The position numbers and the translations under genes are program-made. 64,000 nucleotides of DNA from the NCBI RefSeq assembly GCF_014195545.1, contig NZ_JACIBX010000010.1, forward strand, positions 50,450-114,449. Reading direction: 5' to 3'. This stretch comes from Limimaricola variabilis. Lineage in GTDB: Bacteria; Pseudomonadota; Alphaproteobacteria; Rhodobacterales; Rhodobacteraceae. The notes under the pieces are model-generated. The model worked only from the letters and a program-made list of their open reading frames with translations. It ran no database searches and had not been told where the DNA came from. Numbering within the stretch: position 1 is the stretch's first letter; every line of letters starts with the position of its first letter. Below, piece after piece: positions 17,373 to 27,502 of the stretch.

Positions 17373-19009
17373 TCGGCCTCCAAGGTGATCTGTTGAAGGC
17401 GAGCGCGGGAGTCCTCTACCCGTTCCGCGCTCTCCCTGATCCCGGCGGGACCGGTCGCCGCCAGGTCGCCGAGCGCGGTCATTGCGGCGATCAGTACCGG
17501 ATCACGAGTTAGCGCCTCATACTGGCGATAAAGCCGGGTATACACGGAATGGGCCCCGGGATCGGAGCGGTATCTTCGCGCGGTGGTGGTGCCGAACCGC
17601 GCGGCGCCTTCACCGAAATCCGCGACGAGACCCGATGCGACCGCGCCATGTATCGCGGCACCGACTGCGGTGGGATTAGCGATCTCGGGAACCTCAACAT
17701 CGCGTCCCAGCACATCGGCCATGATCTGAATCAGCAGCGGATTGCGAGCCGCCAGCCCGCTGGTCATCACGACGCGATTGATCTCGAACCCACCCGCCTC
17801 GTAAAGCTCGACCATTAGCCGCATTCCGAAACACAGCGACTCGAGGAGCGCTCTGTACATACCCACGGGGTCGCTGCGGTGGGTCAGTCCCACGAACAGG
17901 CCGCTCAACGCGGAATTGGCATGCGGCACCCGGTTACCGTTCCACCAGTCCAAGGCCAGAAGCCGGTTCTCGCCCGGTGCAAGCCAGCCGGCGGCGGCGT
18001 TGTAATGGGCGAAACTCTCATCGCGATCAGCGCCACGCGGAAACGCATTAACGAACCAGCTCAACATGTCGCCGAAGCTGGCCTGCCCGGCCTCATAGCA
18101 CCACAGGCCGCGGATCGACCCGTCATGGGCCGTCCCTTCGATCCCCTCTGGCAGCGGGCGATAGGCGTCGGTGAGCATGAGCGAAACTGCCGAGGTGCCG
18201 AGTGCACCGACAAAGCAACCATGATCGACCGCTCCGATGGCGGGCAGCACGACATGGCTGTCGATTACCGCCACGGCGACGGCGCAGGGACCGATGATCC
18301 CGGTCCGCGCCAGCCACTCCGACGACAGGTGACCGGCTATGTTGCCAACGGGTTCGGGCCGGCCCAGCCGCGTCGCCAAGCCCGGCACGACATTGTCGGG
18401 ATAGCCCGTGTCCGGGTCGTATTGCGCCTTGTAGGCGGCGAAGCCGAGGCTACGCACCTCGTGCCCGGTCAGTTGCCAGACCAGCCAGTCGCCCGCCTCA
18501 ATGAAACGCTCCGTGCGATCCCAGCTCTCAGGACTTTCCTCGGCGATCTGGGCGGCCTTGGCCAACAGCCATTCGCCCGACACCTTGCCGCCGAAGCGAT
18601 CCATGAAAGCCCCGCCCGTCGCGTTGATGCGATCGGCCTGGCCCTGGGCGGCGCCGTGCTTCCACAGCTTGACATAGGCATGCGGATCCTCCGGGTGCAG
18701 TACTGACAATGGAGTGCCGTCGGCCAGCGTCGGCATTGGCGAGCTGGCGGTGAAGCCGATACCGATGCCCGCCACCTCGCGGCCCCTGCCGATTGCACTG
18801 AGAATCGCTTCGGCGGCCTCGGTGTAATCGGTGGCAACCTGAAGTGCCCAGCCATGCGCCAGCGGTTCTCCGCACGGCAATCCGGTGGTCAGCGTATCAT
18901 GACGATACGCATGCACATGCGATGCGATCTGCCGGCCGGTGTCGGCCTCGAGCAGCACGCCACGGGCCGAGGCCGAGCCGAAATCGAGGCCGATGACGTG
19001 ACGGGTCAT
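17369..19009 (-). CDS. FGGY-family ribulokinase (AraB type)
   Basis: This 546-residue carbohydrate kinase has N-terminal [14 protein letters not shown] (phosphate-binding and sugar domain), [16 protein letters not shown], and [12 protein letters not shown] in the ATP domain, at the usual AraB length. AraB-family enzymes phosphorylate ribulose and related pentuloses. It lies between transketolase (ATGA overlap, 19006-19009) and the transaldolase remnant, in an operon with an FrcBCA-type transporter. This points to entry of a pentulose into the pentose phosphate pathway. Neither an arabinose isomerase nor an L-ribulose-5-phosphate epimerase is nearby, so D-ribulose is at least as likely a substrate as L-ribulose. 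Confidence 0.88.
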   Translation of the reverse strand: MTRHVIGLDFGSASARGVLLEADTGRQIASHVHAYRHDTLTTGLPCGEPLAHGWALQVATDYTEAAEAILSAIGRGREVAGIGIGFTASSPMPTLADGTPLSVLHPEDPHAYVKLWKHGAAQGQADRINATGGAFMDRFGGKVSGEWLLAKAAQIAEESPESWDRTERFIEAGDWLVWQLTGHEVRSLGFAAYKAQYDPDTGYPDNVVPGLATRLGRPEPVGNIAGHLSSEWLARTGIIGPCAVAVAVIDSHVVLPAIGAVDHGCFVGALGTSAVSLMLTDAYRPLPEGIEGTAHDGSIRGLWCYEAGQASFGDMLSWFVNAFPRGADRDESFAHYNAAAGWLAPGENRLLALDWWNGNRVPHANSALSGLFVGLTHRSDPVGMYRALLESLCFGMRLMVELYEAGGFEINRVVMTSGLAARNPLLIQIMADVLGRDVEVPEIANPTAVGAAIHGAVASGLVADFGEGAARFGTTTARRYRSDPGAHSVYTRLYRQYEALTRDPVLIAAMTALGDLAATGPAGIRESAERVEDSRARLQQITLEAD

Positions 19010-21000
19010 GATCCGAGGCTTTCCACGGCTTGGATGACCGCCTCAGGCGTCAGCCTGAAATAATCGAACAACGCATCGGGTGCGGCGGATTCTCCGAAGC
19101 TGTCGATGCCGATGCAGCGCCCGTTCGGCCCGACGTATTTGTGCCAGCCGCCGGTGGCCCCCGCCTCGATGGACACCACGGGAACGCTCGCGGGCAGCAC
19201 CGAATCGCGGTATTCCGCTGGCTGGCTGTCGAAGCGGCCGGTCGACGGCATCGACACGACGCGCACATGGACATTGCGTTCTGCCAGCCGCGCGGCGGCG
19301 GCGGTCGCGATCTCGACTTCCGAACCAGTGGCCAGCAGGATCGCCGCCAATGCGCCCTCTTCGCGACGGAGCACATAGCCGCCCCGGCGGATCTCGCAGA
19401 CAGTCTCGGGGGTGCGATCCTGCCGGGTCAGACCCTGACGGCTGAGCGCGAGCACGGTCGGCTTGGCCCTGTTCTCGATCGCGACAGTCCAAGCGACCGC
19501 GGCTTCCACCGCATCGCAAGGTCGCCAGAGGTCAAGGTTCGGCATTAGTCGCAGGCTGGCGAGATGTTCGATCGGCTGGTGCGTCGGACCATCCTGCCCC
19601 AGTGCGATGGAGTCGTGGGTCAGCACGTGGATCGTCCCGAGCTTCATCAGTGCGGCCATACGGATCGCGTTGCGGGAGTAGTCCGAGAAGGTCAAATAAG
19701 TGGCACCAAAAGGCCGCATCCCGCCGTGGGCGGCAAGGCCGTTCATGATTGCCGCCATGCCGAATTCGCGCACGCCGTAGTAGATGTAGTTGCCGCCTTG
19801 CTCCGCCGTGATCGGATCCATCCCGGACCAGTTCGTTAGGTTGGAACTGGCCAGATCGGCCGAACCACCAATCAATTCCGGCAACAACGGGGAAAAATGG
19901 GTGATCGCATCGAGACTGGTCTTGCGAGTGGCCACGGAGGCCGTCTCGGCCCCGATCCGAGCGATAAAGGCCTCGGCCTGCGTCTCGAAGTCCACGGGCA
20001 AGTCTCCCGCCATCCGCCGCTCGAGAGAGACCGCCAGATCGGGGAACGCTCGACGGTAGTCGGCGAAGCGCTCAGTCCATTCCGCCTCGCGGATTTCGCC
20101 CTCACTGCGCATGTCCCACGCCTCGGCAATCTCGCGGGGGATCTCGAAGGGTTCGTGCGGCCAGCCGATGGCGGCGCGCGTCGCGGCGATCTCGGCATCG
20201 CCCAGCGGCGAGCCGTGGCTGTCATGACTGTTGGCCTTGTTGGGGGCGCCCTTGCCGATCGTGGTCTTGCAGCAAATCAAGGTTGGGCGCGATGCATCGG
20301 CCCGGCCCTCGGCGATGGCGCGGTCGACCGCATCGACATCGTGGCCATCGACATCGGCGATGACCTGCCAGCCGTAGCTGGCAAAGCGTCGTGGCGTGTC
20401 GTCGGTGAACCAGCCATCGACATGGCCATCGATCGAGATGTTGTTGTCATCGTAAAGCACGATTAGCTTGCCCAACCCCAACGTACCGGCGAGCGAGCAG
20501 ACCTCGTGCGAGATGCCTTCCATGAGGCATCCATCGCCGAGAAAAACATAGGTGTAATGGTCGACGACGTGGTGGCCGTCGCGGTTGTATTCCGCAGCCA
20601 GCGCCTTCTCCGCGATAGCCATGCCGACGGCGTTCGCGATCCCCTGCCCCAGCGGTCCGGTCGTAGTCTCGACGCCCGGGGTATAGCCGCGTTCGGGATG
20701 GCCGGGCGTCTTGCTGTGCAAGCTCCGAAAGGCCTTGAGATCGTCAATCGAAAGATCGTAGCCACTCAAGTGCAGCAGCGCATAGATGAGCATTGAGCCG
20801 TGCCCGTTGGACAGGACGAACCGATCGCGGTTTATCCAGTCCGGGTTGGCAGGATTGTGACTCAGATGCCGCCGCCACAGCGCCGTGCCGATCTCAGCCA
20901 TGCCCATCGGCATACCGGGGTGGCCAGAATTGGCCCTTTGGACTGCGTCCATGCTGAGCGCACGAATGGCATTAGCCATATCTGTCGTGTTGCTGGTCAT
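19006..21000 (-). CDS. tkt: Transketolase
   Basis: This 664-residue thiamine-diphosphate enzyme moves two-carbon units between pentose and other sugar phosphates. Visible features are [14 protein letters not shown] at the start, the TPP-binding motif GDGCLMEG followed by [10 protein letters not shown], and the pyrimidine-domain block [21 protein letters not shown] with [16 protein letters not shown]. The length is normal. It overlaps the ABC ATPase gene by four bases upstream and the kinase gene by four bases downstream, so it is fully embedded in the sugar operon. It is probably a dedicated second copy. Confidence 0.95.
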   Translation of the reverse strand: MTSNTTDMANAIRALSMDAVQRANSGHPGMPMGMAEIGTALWRRHLSHNPANPDWINRDRFVLSNGHGSMLIYALLHLSGYDLSIDDLKAFRSLHSKTPGHPERGYTPGVETTTGPLGQGIANAVGMAIAEKALAAEYNRDGHHVVDHYTYVFLGDGCLMEGISHEVCSLAGTLGLGKLIVLYDDNNISIDGHVDGWFTDDTPRRFASYGWQVIADVDGHDVDAVDRAIAEGRADASRPTLICCKTTIGKGAPNKANSHDSHGSPLGDAEIAATRAAIGWPHEPFEIPREIAEAWDMRSEGEIREAEWTERFADYRRAFPDLAVSLERRMAGDLPVDFETQAEAFIARIGAETASVATRKTSLDAITHFSPLLPELIGGSADLASSNLTNWSGMDPITAEQGGNYIYYGVREFGMAAIMNGLAAHGGMRPFGATYLTFSDYSRNAIRMAALMKLGTIHVLTHDSIALGQDGPTHQPIEHLASLRLMPNLDLWRPCDAVEAAVAWTVAIENRAKPTVLALSRQGLTRQDRTPETVCEIRRGGYVLRREEGALAAILLATGSEVEIATAAAARLAERNVHVRVVSMPSTGRFDSQPAEYRDSVLPASVPVVSIEAGATGGWHKYVGPNGRCIGIDSFGESAAPDALFDYFRLTPEAVIQAVESLGS

Positions 21001-21794
21001 TGAACTGGCTCTCCTTCGGGAATCTTATGGACGACCGGGGGCGCCATGGCGCCGGTCATCATGGCCACGACATCGGGCATGGTCGTTTCGGACGTGGGCA
21101 GAACGCACAGGCGGCGCCCCAGCCGATGGATGTGGATGCGGTCCGCGATCTCGAAGACATGTGGCATGTTGTGGCTGATCAGCACGATCGGCAGTCCACG
21201 AGCGCGCACGGCGAGGATCAGGTCGAGAACCCGGCGCGATTCCTTGACGCCAAGGGCAGCGGTAGGCTCGTCGAGGATCACCACCTTGCTGCTAAAGGCA
21301 CAGGCACGGGCGACCGCGATGCCCTGCCTTTGCCCGCCCGACAGCGTCTCGACCCGCTGGCTGATGTTCTGCACGGTAGTCAGGCCCAGAGCCGTGAGCT
21401 GTTTTCGGGCTTCGGCATCCATCGCTTTGCGGTCGAGATCACGGGACAGTCGGCCCCAGATCCCGCCCTTGCGGCGCTCCCGGCCCAGGAACAGGTTGTC
21501 CGAGATCGACAGCGCCGGCGACAGGGCCAGGCCCTGATACACGGTCTCGATCCCGGCATCCCGCGCCTCGAGCGGCGACGCGAACTGCACCGGCTTGCCC
21601 TCCAGCCAGACCTGACCAGCCGAGGGCTGCACCGCGCCCGACAGCGCCGAGATCATCGTCGACTTGCCGGCGCCGTTGTCGCCGACCACGGCGAGGATCT
21701 CGCCGGGCATCAGGTCGAAATCGGCATGGTCGATGGCTGTGACGCGTCCGAATTTCTTGACGAGGTTGCGGGCCTTGAGAACGGGAGTGCTCAT
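20997..21794 (-). CDS. Sugar ABC transporter ATP-binding protein, single NBD (FrcA type)
   Basis: This 265-residue ATPase has one nucleotide-binding domain: GDNGAGKST Walker [15 protein letters not shown] signature and [22 protein letters not shown]alker B. It belongs to the short FrcA-like branch of CUT2 ATPases rather than the double RbsA branch. The start at 21794 (MSTPVLKAR) overlaps the permease stop by four bases. It powers import through the adjacent permease. Confidence 0.92.
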   Translation of the reverse strand: MSTPVLKARNLVKKFGRVTAIDHADFDLMPGEILAVVGDNGAGKSTMISALSGAVQPSAGQVWLEGKPVQFASPLEARDAGIETVYQGLALSPALSISDNLFLGRERRKGGIWGRLSRDLDRKAMDAEARKQLTALGLTTVQNISQRVETLSGGQRQGIAVARACAFSSKVVILDEPTAALGVKESRRVLDLILAVRARGLPIVLISHNMPHVFEIADRIHIHRLGRRLCVLPTSETTMPDVVAMMTGAMAPPVVHKIPEGEPVQ

Positions 21795-22879
21795 TGCGAC
21801 ACCTTTCGGATCCACTGGTCGAGAAGCACGGCGAGGATGACCAGCAGGCCGACCGCGAATTCCTGCCAGAGGATGTCGGCGCCCGACAAGGCCAGGCCGT
21901 TGCGGAACACTCCGACGATCAGCGCGCCGATCAGGGTGCCGAGCACCGAGCCCCGCCCGCCGAACAGGCTGGTGCCGCCGATCACCACGGCGGTGATGGA
22001 GTCGAGGTTGGCGAGCGCGCCGGAGGTCGGCGAGACCGCGCCCACCCGGCCGATCATCAGCCACCCGGCGAAGGCGCAGATGGCGCCCGCCACCACGTAG
22101 ACCGCCAGAAGCGTGTTACGAACGTTGATGCCCGACAGGCGCGCGGCGTCGGGGGCGTCGCCCACCGCGTGCACGTGGCGGCCGAAGGCGGTGCGGGCGA
22201 GCACGAACCACAACACCGCCGCCAGCACGAGCAGCAGGATCGAGCCCACGGTCAGCTGCGCGCCTCCGATCCGGAACGATGTCCCGGTCAGCAGCAGGCT
22301 CGGCGTGGTCTCGGCCAGCTCGCGGCCGCTGATCGTCTGCGAGCCGGAGACATAGAGAACCATCGCGCCGATCATCGCGAAGGTGCCCAGCGTGACGATA
22401 AAGGGCGGCAGGCGGAACACGGCCACCAGAAGGCCGTTCAGCAAGCCGCAGCCCAGGCCCACGGACAGCCCGATGGCGAAGATGAACTCGGCGGGCAGTC
22501 CGAAGCTGACCGCGGCGCGCCCGGCGACGACCGTGGTGAGGATCATCACGACGCCGACCGAGAGGTCGATGCCGGCGGTCAGGATGATCAGCGTCTGCGC
22601 CATCCCGACGGTCCCAATGATCGTCACCTGCTGGAGGATCAGCGACAGGTTGTAGGGATGCAGGAAGGTCCGCCCCGAGATCCAGCTGAACAGCACGACA
22701 CCCAGCAGCAGCACCAGCAGGGGAACGGTGGTCGGATACTCGTTCAGGAAGGTCTGGATCCGACGCAGCCACCCGCCATCGGTTTCGGCGAACTGTGCGG
22801 TGTCGCTGGAGGCTCCGGCAGCCGCAACCTCGTAATCCGCAGGCCCGCGCCGCAGCACGGCGAGCTTTTCATCAGTCAT
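21791..22879 (-). CDS. Sugar ABC transporter permease (FrcC type)
   Basis: This 362-residue CUT2 permease has about ten hydrophobic segments after a roughly 45-residue cytoplasmic N-terminus. Hallmarks are LTAGIDLSVGVVMIL, LPPFIVTLGTFAMIGAM, HAVGDAPDAARLSGI and AVVIGGTSLFGGRGS. The long N-terminal tail is usual for FrcC proteins. It is separated by 83 bases, containing a stem-loop, from the binding-protein gene. Confidence 0.92.
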   Translation of the reverse strand: MTDEKLAVLRRGPADYEVAAAGASSDTAQFAETDGGWLRRIQTFLNEYPTTVPLLVLLLGVVLFSWISGRTFLHPYNLSLILQQVTIIGTVGMAQTLIILTAGIDLSVGVVMILTTVVAGRAAVSFGLPAEFIFAIGLSVGLGCGLLNGLLVAVFRLPPFIVTLGTFAMIGAMVLYVSGSQTISGRELAETTPSLLLTGTSFRIGGAQLTVGSILLLVLAAVLWFVLARTAFGRHVHAVGDAPDAARLSGINVRNTLLAVYVVAGAICAFAGWLMIGRVGAVSPTSGALANLDSITAVVIGGTSLFGGRGSVLGTLIGALIVGVFRNGLALSGADILWQEFAVGLLVILAVLLDQWIRKVSQ

Positions 22880-22905
22880 CTGCGTGTCCGATCATGAGAG
22901 GGGAC

Positions 22906-22929
22906 GGGGCCGCGCGGTGGCACGGCCCC
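22906..22929 (-). promoter_or_regulatory. Stem-loop between the FrcB-type and FrcC-type genes
   Basis: Seven-base arms GGGGCCG (22906-22912) and CGGCCCC (22923-22929) with a ten-base loop, placed after the binding-protein stop. It is the third example in the window of a GC-rich hairpin at this exact operon position. Confidence 0.6.
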
Positions 22930-22962
22930 CGGGGAGGTGGAGGGATGCTCGGGCGGGCCCGA

Positions 22963-23994
22963 TCAGCCCCAGCATTCCTCCAGCGCTTCCTCGGAGGTGA
23001 TCGAGGGCACGCCCTCGACCGGCGCATCGGTCACCAGCTTCACGCCGGTGTCGAAGAAATCGAGCCCCTCGGTCGGCGTCGGCTTCTCGCCGGTCCGGGC
23101 GAACTCGACCACCGCCTCGACGCCGAGCGCCGCCATCTTCAGCGGGAACTGCATTGCCGTGGCGCCAATCACCCCGGCCTGCACGTCGCGCACGCCAGGA
23201 CAGCCGCCGTCGACCGAGGTGATCAGCACGTCGTCCTGCACGCCGGCGGCCTTCAGCGCCTCGAAGGCCCCGGCCGCGGTCGGCTCGTTGATGGTATAGA
23301 CCACGCCCAGATCGGGTGCCTGCTGGAGCAGCATCTCCATACCGGTGCGCCCGCCCTCCTCGGAGCCTTGGCCCCAGCGATGGCCGACGATGCGGGGATC
23401 ATCCTCGTCGAGATATCGGCTCGGGTCCTTGGCGTCGATTCCGAAGCCCATCATGAAGCCCTGGTCGCGGGCGACGTCGACCGTGGGCTGGTTCTCGAGC
23501 GCATCGAGGAAGGCGACCTTGGTGGTCTCGGCCGCGTCACCCAGCGTGCCGGCGGCCCACTGGCCGATCAGCCGGCCCGCCATCACGTTGTCGGTGGCGA
23601 AGGTCGCGTCGGCGGCCTCGGCCGGATCGAGCGGCGTATCGAGCGCGATCACGAGGATACCTGCGGCCCGTGCCCTCTCGATAGACGGCACGATGGCCTT
23701 GGTGTCGCTGGCGACGATCAGGATGCCGCTGGCACCGGCCGCGATTAGGTTCTCGATGGCGGCGATCTGGGTCTCGTTGTCGCCATCGAACTTGCCGGCG
23801 AATGAGCGAAGCTCGACGCCGAGCCTGTCGGCCTCGGCCTGGGCGCCCTCGTCCATCTTGGCGAAGAAGGCGTTTGAGGCGGTCTTGGTGATCAAGCCGA
23901 CGATGATCGGTTCCTGTGCAGACGCACTGCTTGCAAGAATGCCCAGGCTCAGCGCGGCCGCCGCAGTGCGGGCGACGGTTTTCTTGATGTTCAT
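22963..23994 (-). CDS. Periplasmic sugar-binding protein (FrcB type)
   Basis: This 343-residue binding protein begins the FrcBCA-tkt-kinase operon. The signal peptide ends near residue 26 (SASA-QEP). The fold is a type 1 periplasmic binding protein with [32 protein letters not shown] and [17 protein letters not shown], blocks shared with FrcB-like fructose/ribose binders. A GGGAGGAGAC stretch precedes the ATG. A 20-bp AT-rich palindrome about 70 bases upstream is a candidate operator for the divergent ROK regulator. Confidence 0.92.
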   Translation of the reverse strand: MNIKKTVARTAAAALSLGILASSASAQEPIIVGLITKTASNAFFAKMDEGAQAEADRLGVELRSFAGKFDGDNETQIAAIENLIAAGASGILIVASDTKAIVPSIERARAAGILVIALDTPLDPAEAADATFATDNVMAGRLIGQWAAGTLGDAAETTKVAFLDALENQPTVDVARDQGFMMGFGIDAKDPSRYLDEDDPRIVGHRWGQGSEEGGRTGMEMLLQQAPDLGVVYTINEPTAAGAFEALKAAGVQDDVLITSVDGGCPGVRDVQAGVIGATAMQFPLKMAALGVEAVVEFARTGEKPTPTEGLDFFDTGVKLVTDAPVEGVPSITSEEALEECWG

Positions 23995-24297
23995 TTGGGT
24001 CTCCTCCCCAGAAATCTCCCGGCTTACCGGGATGAGCGGAGTAGATCTTCAGTTTATGATAAAATCAATACATAAGTATTGATGCTAAAGTATTATATTT
24101 TTCATAAGCATGGGTTTATATTGTAAGTCAGTAGGATAAGGCGAAGCTCTTCCTCGATGACTTTCACCCCTGACAAGCTTTTCCAACCATCTATGCAGCC
24201 TAACCGTGCACACCGGCAGCTGGCAGGCGGCAGCGCCGGACTTTTGTAAAGAATCGTATATATCTCCTTTCCGTGACGCGCGCGGGCCTTTACACTC
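23995..24297. other. Divergent promoter region between the FrcB-type and ROK genes
   Basis: This 303-base spacer is notably AT-rich at 24050-24120, unlike the surrounding genes. It should hold promoters for both the sugar operon and the regulator. Apart from the palindrome at 24064-24083 I see no gene. Confidence 0.6.
24064..24083. promoter_or_regulatory. 20-bp palindrome, candidate ROK operator
   Basis: Perfect eight-base arms ATCAATAC and GTATTGAT flank ATAA. Its position in the divergent region fits control of the FrcB-type operon by the neighbouring ROK regulator. Its core TACATAAG recurs in a second palindrome at 29951-29964, upstream of the other sugar transporter. Confidence 0.65.
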
Positions 24298-25551
24298 ATG
24301 TCGATGCAGAATGACAGGTGTGACTTGCCCTCCTCCGACAAGACGTCCGCTCATCCCTCTCACGGGGCATTGTCATTGTTGACTCATATCGCATTGGCCC
24401 GCGGGGACATGTCGCGGTCCGATCTGGTCGATACCACCGGCCTCAGCCGCGTCACAGTGGGCCAGCGGCTCAACGAGCTTTTCGAGCATCGGCTGATCGT
24501 GGAGGCAGAGCGGACCAAGTCGTCCGGCGGACGCCCGACCCGGCCGGTCACCCTCAATCAGGATGCCGGGCTGATCGCGGTGGCGGATCTGGGAGAGACC
24601 CATGTCCATTTCGGACTGACGGATCTCGACGCGCGGCTGTTGATCGAGGACACGACTGCCTTCGACATCCGCCAGCCGCCTGGTGAGACCCTCGACCTGA
24701 TCTCCGACGGCATCGGAGACCTGATGTCACGGCTGGGCGGCGACGGTCGGCGGCTGGCTGGCCTCGGCCTTTCCCTTCCTGCACCGGTCAACTTTCAGGC
24801 CGCCACGGTCGAGGGGCCGTCGGTCATGACCGGATGGGACAATTTCGACATTCGCGGACATCTCGCCCGTCGCCTTCCGGTGCCGGTCATGGTCGACAAC
24901 GACGTGAACCTCTTGGCCATCTCCACCGTCGCGGGCATGCAGGACCGCTCCGCGCAGATCGTCTTCATCAAGGTCGGGACCGGCATCGGCTGCGGCATCA
25001 TCGCCGATGGCCTCGTCTTTCGCGGCGCCAACGGCGCGGCCGGTGATGTCGGCCACATGCAGCTGACGGCCGAGCCGGACAAGCTGTGCCGCTGTGGCAA
25101 GCTCGGCTGCGTCGAGGCCGTGGCCGGCGGATGGGCGATCGCCCGCGATCTCCGGGCGCTGGGAATCGAGGCTGAAACCGCCCGCGACGTGGCCGATCTC
25201 GTGCGTCAGAACGTACCCGAGGCGATCCAGCTTGTGCGCCGCGCCGGCCGCGTCGTGGGCGAGGTCGTCGCCAGCCTCGTCAGCGTGCTCAATCCCGGGC
25301 GGATCGTCGTCGGCGGGATGATGGCGGAAACCGGCGAACACCTGCTCTCCGGCGTGCGCGAGATCGTCTACCAGCGCTGCCTGTCGCTGGCGACACGCGA
25401 CCTGACCATCTCGATGGCCCCCCACGATCCGTCCGCCGGCCTGCATGGCGCGGCGTTGCTGGTGCGGGAGACCATCTTCACCCCGGCCAACGTTGCAGAA
25501 ACGACGATCCGGCTCCTGTCCCCCCCGGAGGCCGCGCGGCAGTCCGCTTGA
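24298..25551 (+). CDS. ROK-family transcriptional regulator
   Basis: This 417-residue regulator has an N-terminal winged helix-turn-helix (SRSDLVDTTGLSRVTVGQRLNEL, about residues 38-60) followed by a sugar-kinase-like ROK domain. The effector domain shows the ATPase-like VDNDVNLLAI, VGTGIGCGIIADG and the zinc motif CRCGKLGCVE (C-x-C-G-x-x-G-C). It is divergent from the FrcB-type operon and convergent with the other sugar ABC operon, so it may control one or both. The second ATG at 24304 is an equally plausible start, since no clear ribosome binding site separates them. Confidence 0.9.
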   Translation: MSMQNDRCDLPSSDKTSAHPSHGALSLLTHIALARGDMSRSDLVDTTGLSRVTVGQRLNELFEHRLIVEAERTKSSGGRPTRPVTLNQDAGLIAVADLGETHVHFGLTDLDARLLIEDTTAFDIRQPPGETLDLISDGIGDLMSRLGGDGRRLAGLGLSLPAPVNFQAATVEGPSVMTGWDNFDIRGHLARRLPVPVMVDNDVNLLAISTVAGMQDRSAQIVFIKVGTGIGCGIIADGLVFRGANGAAGDVGHMQLTAEPDKLCRCGKLGCVEAVAGGWAIARDLRALGIEAETARDVADLVRQNVPEAIQLVRRAGRVVGEVVASLVSVLNPGRIVVGGMMAETGEHLLSGVREIVYQRCLSLATRDLTISMAPHDPSAGLHGAALLVRETIFTPANVAETTIRLLSPPEAARQSA

Positions 25552-25573
25552 CCGGCCCGCGCGCTCCGACGGC

Positions 25574-26632
25574 TCACCGCCGCAGTTCGGTCCGCGCGTC
25601 GAAGACGTGCAGCGTCGCCAGGTCGGGGCGCAGGCCGACGCGCTCGCCTACCGCGACCGGGCGCCGGTCGCGATAGAGGACCGTGAGTTTCGCCTCACCC
25701 ACCGCGACCGTCGCCACCGTCTCGCCCCCCATCGGCTCGATCGCGTCGATCACGCCGTCGATGCCGTCCTCTGGCGCGCAAAGCTGAAAGTTTTCCGGGC
25801 GAACACCGCAGACGACATCCTCGGGAAGCGTTTCGGCCTGACGCCTTTGCTCCCATGGAAACGTCACGCCGAACAGCGTGAGACCTGTGTCGTCGGTCGT
25901 GGCCGGCATCAGGTTCATTGAGGGCGAGCCGATGAACCCCGCGACGAAGACGTTGCGCGGTGCATCGTAGACGTCGATCGGTCGGCCAGCCTGCTGGATC
26001 TCTCCGCCGCGCATGACCACGATCTTGTCGCCCATCGTCATCGCCTCGACCTGATCATGCGTCACGTAAATTGAAGTTGCCCCCAGCCGCCGATGCAGCG
26101 CCTTGATCTGGGCACGCATCTCGACCCTCAACTTGGCGTCGAGATTGGACAACGGCTCATCGAACAGGAACACGGAAGGATCGCGCACGATCGCCCGCCC
26201 CATCGCGACCCGCTGCCTCTGCCCGCCGGACAGGGCGCGCGGCGTGCGATCCAGCAGCGGGGTGAGCGCGAGAAGCTCGGCCGCCTCGGCGACGCGACGT
26301 TCGATCTCGGCCTTCGGAAACTTCCGCATCTTCAGCGAGAACCCGATGTTCTGACGAACGGTCTTGTGCGGGTAGAGCGCGTAGTTTTGGAACACCATGG
26401 CGATGTCGCGGTTCTTGGCCGCGACGGTGTTGACCACCCTGTCGCCGATCCGCGCCTCGCCGCCGGTGATCGCCTCGAGCCCGGCGATCATGCGCAGAAG
26501 TGTCGATTTTCCGCAGCCGGACGGGCCGACCAAGACGACGAACTCGCCATCCGCGATTTCGAGATCGAGGTTCTGGATCACCTCCACCATGCCATAGGTC
26601 TTGTTGAGGGCCGATAATGTCACCGAGGCCAT
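25574..26632 (-). CDS. Sugar ABC transporter ATP-binding protein (UgpC/MalK type)
   Basis: This 352-residue CUT1 ATPase has [39 protein letters not shown] and [15 protein letters not shown], plus a C-terminal regulatory domain beginning near GFIGSPSMNL. The start at 26632 (MASVTL) is chosen because AGGAG lies six bases before it: the ATG two codons upstream touches that site. It is the last gene of a four-gene sugar import operon and ends 23 bases from the convergent ROK gene. Confidence 0.92.
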   Translation of the reverse strand: MASVTLSALNKTYGMVEVIQNLDLEIADGEFVVLVGPSGCGKSTLLRMIAGLEAITGGEARIGDRVVNTVAAKNRDIAMVFQNYALYPHKTVRQNIGFSLKMRKFPKAEIERRVAEAAELLALTPLLDRTPRALSGGQRQRVAMGRAIVRDPSVFLFDEPLSNLDAKLRVEMRAQIKALHRRLGATSIYVTHDQVEAMTMGDKIVVMRGGEIQQAGRPIDVYDAPRNVFVAGFIGSPSMNLMPATTDDTGLTLFGVTFPWEQRRQAETLPEDVVCGVRPENFQLCAPEDGIDGVIDAIEPMGGETVATVAVGEAKLTVLYRDRRPVAVGERVGLRPDLATLHVFDARTELRR

Positions 26633-26662
26633 GGCCATCTCCTGAGTTAGGTTCCGCGAGGG

Positions 26663-27502
26663 TTACTTGACGGCGCCGCTGGTCAGGCCGCTGACGATCT
26701 GCCGCTCGAACAGCAGGTAGAGAAACAGGATCGGGATGATCGTGGTGATCGTGAATGCATTGATTAGCGGCCAGTCGGTCAGCCCCATGTTGTCGCGCAT
26801 GGCAAACAGCTGGAACGGCAGCGTGCGCATGTCGCCCGAGGTAGTGAAGGCCAGCACGAAGGGGAATTCGTTCCATGCCTCGCGCAGCGACAGGATGCCG
26901 GCCGTCACCATTCCCGGCAGCGAGATCGGCACCACGATCCCCCAGATCCGCTGCCAGATCGAAGCGCCGTCGATCGCCGCCGCTTCCTCGAGTTCACGCG
27001 GCACGGCTTGGAAGAAGCCGATCAGGATCCAGGTCGCCATCGGGACTGCGGTGGCGGTGTAGGTGACGATCAGCACCGTATAGGTATCGAGCAGGTCGAG
27101 CCGAGCGATGACGTCGTAGAGCGGGATGATCAGGCTGGCACGCGGCAGGATGCGCGGCACCAGGATGAACAGCAACAGGACATGCCGCCATGCAAAGGCG
27201 TATCTGGCGAAGCCGTAGGCTGCCAGCACGGAGACAAACAGTGTCAGGACGGTGGAGGTGATCGCGAGATACAGGCTGTTGCCGAGATACTGATAGAACC
27301 CTTCCGAGGAGAGGACCCGGCCGTAATTGTCGAGTGTCGGATTCTCGGGGATGAAGCCCTCGGAGTAGAGCGTCAGCGGCGTCTTGAACGAGGCCGACAG
27401 CGACCACAGGATCGGCAGCACGGCCCAGATCGTCAGCAGGACAAGGGCGGTCCAGGCTGCGAAGCGCGTGCCCTTGGAGGCGATGCCGGTTTCACTTGTC
27501 AT
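26663..27502 (-). CDS. Sugar ABC transporter permease (MalG/UgpE type)
   Basis: This 279-residue permease has six hydrophobic segments, the EAA loop EAAAIDGASIWQRIWGIVVP and a C-terminus ERQIVSGLTSGAVK shared with the SmoG-type protein in this window. The start at 27502 (MTSETG) has GGGAGGG before it and overlaps the upstream permease gene by 11 bases, indicating coupling. Confidence 0.9.
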   Translation of the reverse strand: MTSETGIASKGTRFAAWTALVLLTIWAVLPILWSLSASFKTPLTLYSEGFIPENPTLDNYGRVLSSEGFYQYLGNSLYLAITSTVLTLFVSVLAAYGFARYAFAWRHVLLLFILVPRILPRASLIIPLYDVIARLDLLDTYTVLIVTYTATAVPMATWILIGFFQAVPRELEEAAAIDGASIWQRIWGIVVPISLPGMVTAGILSLREAWNEFPFVLAFTTSGDMRTLPFQLFAMRDNMGLTDWPLINAFTITTIIPILFLYLLFERQIVSGLTSGAVK

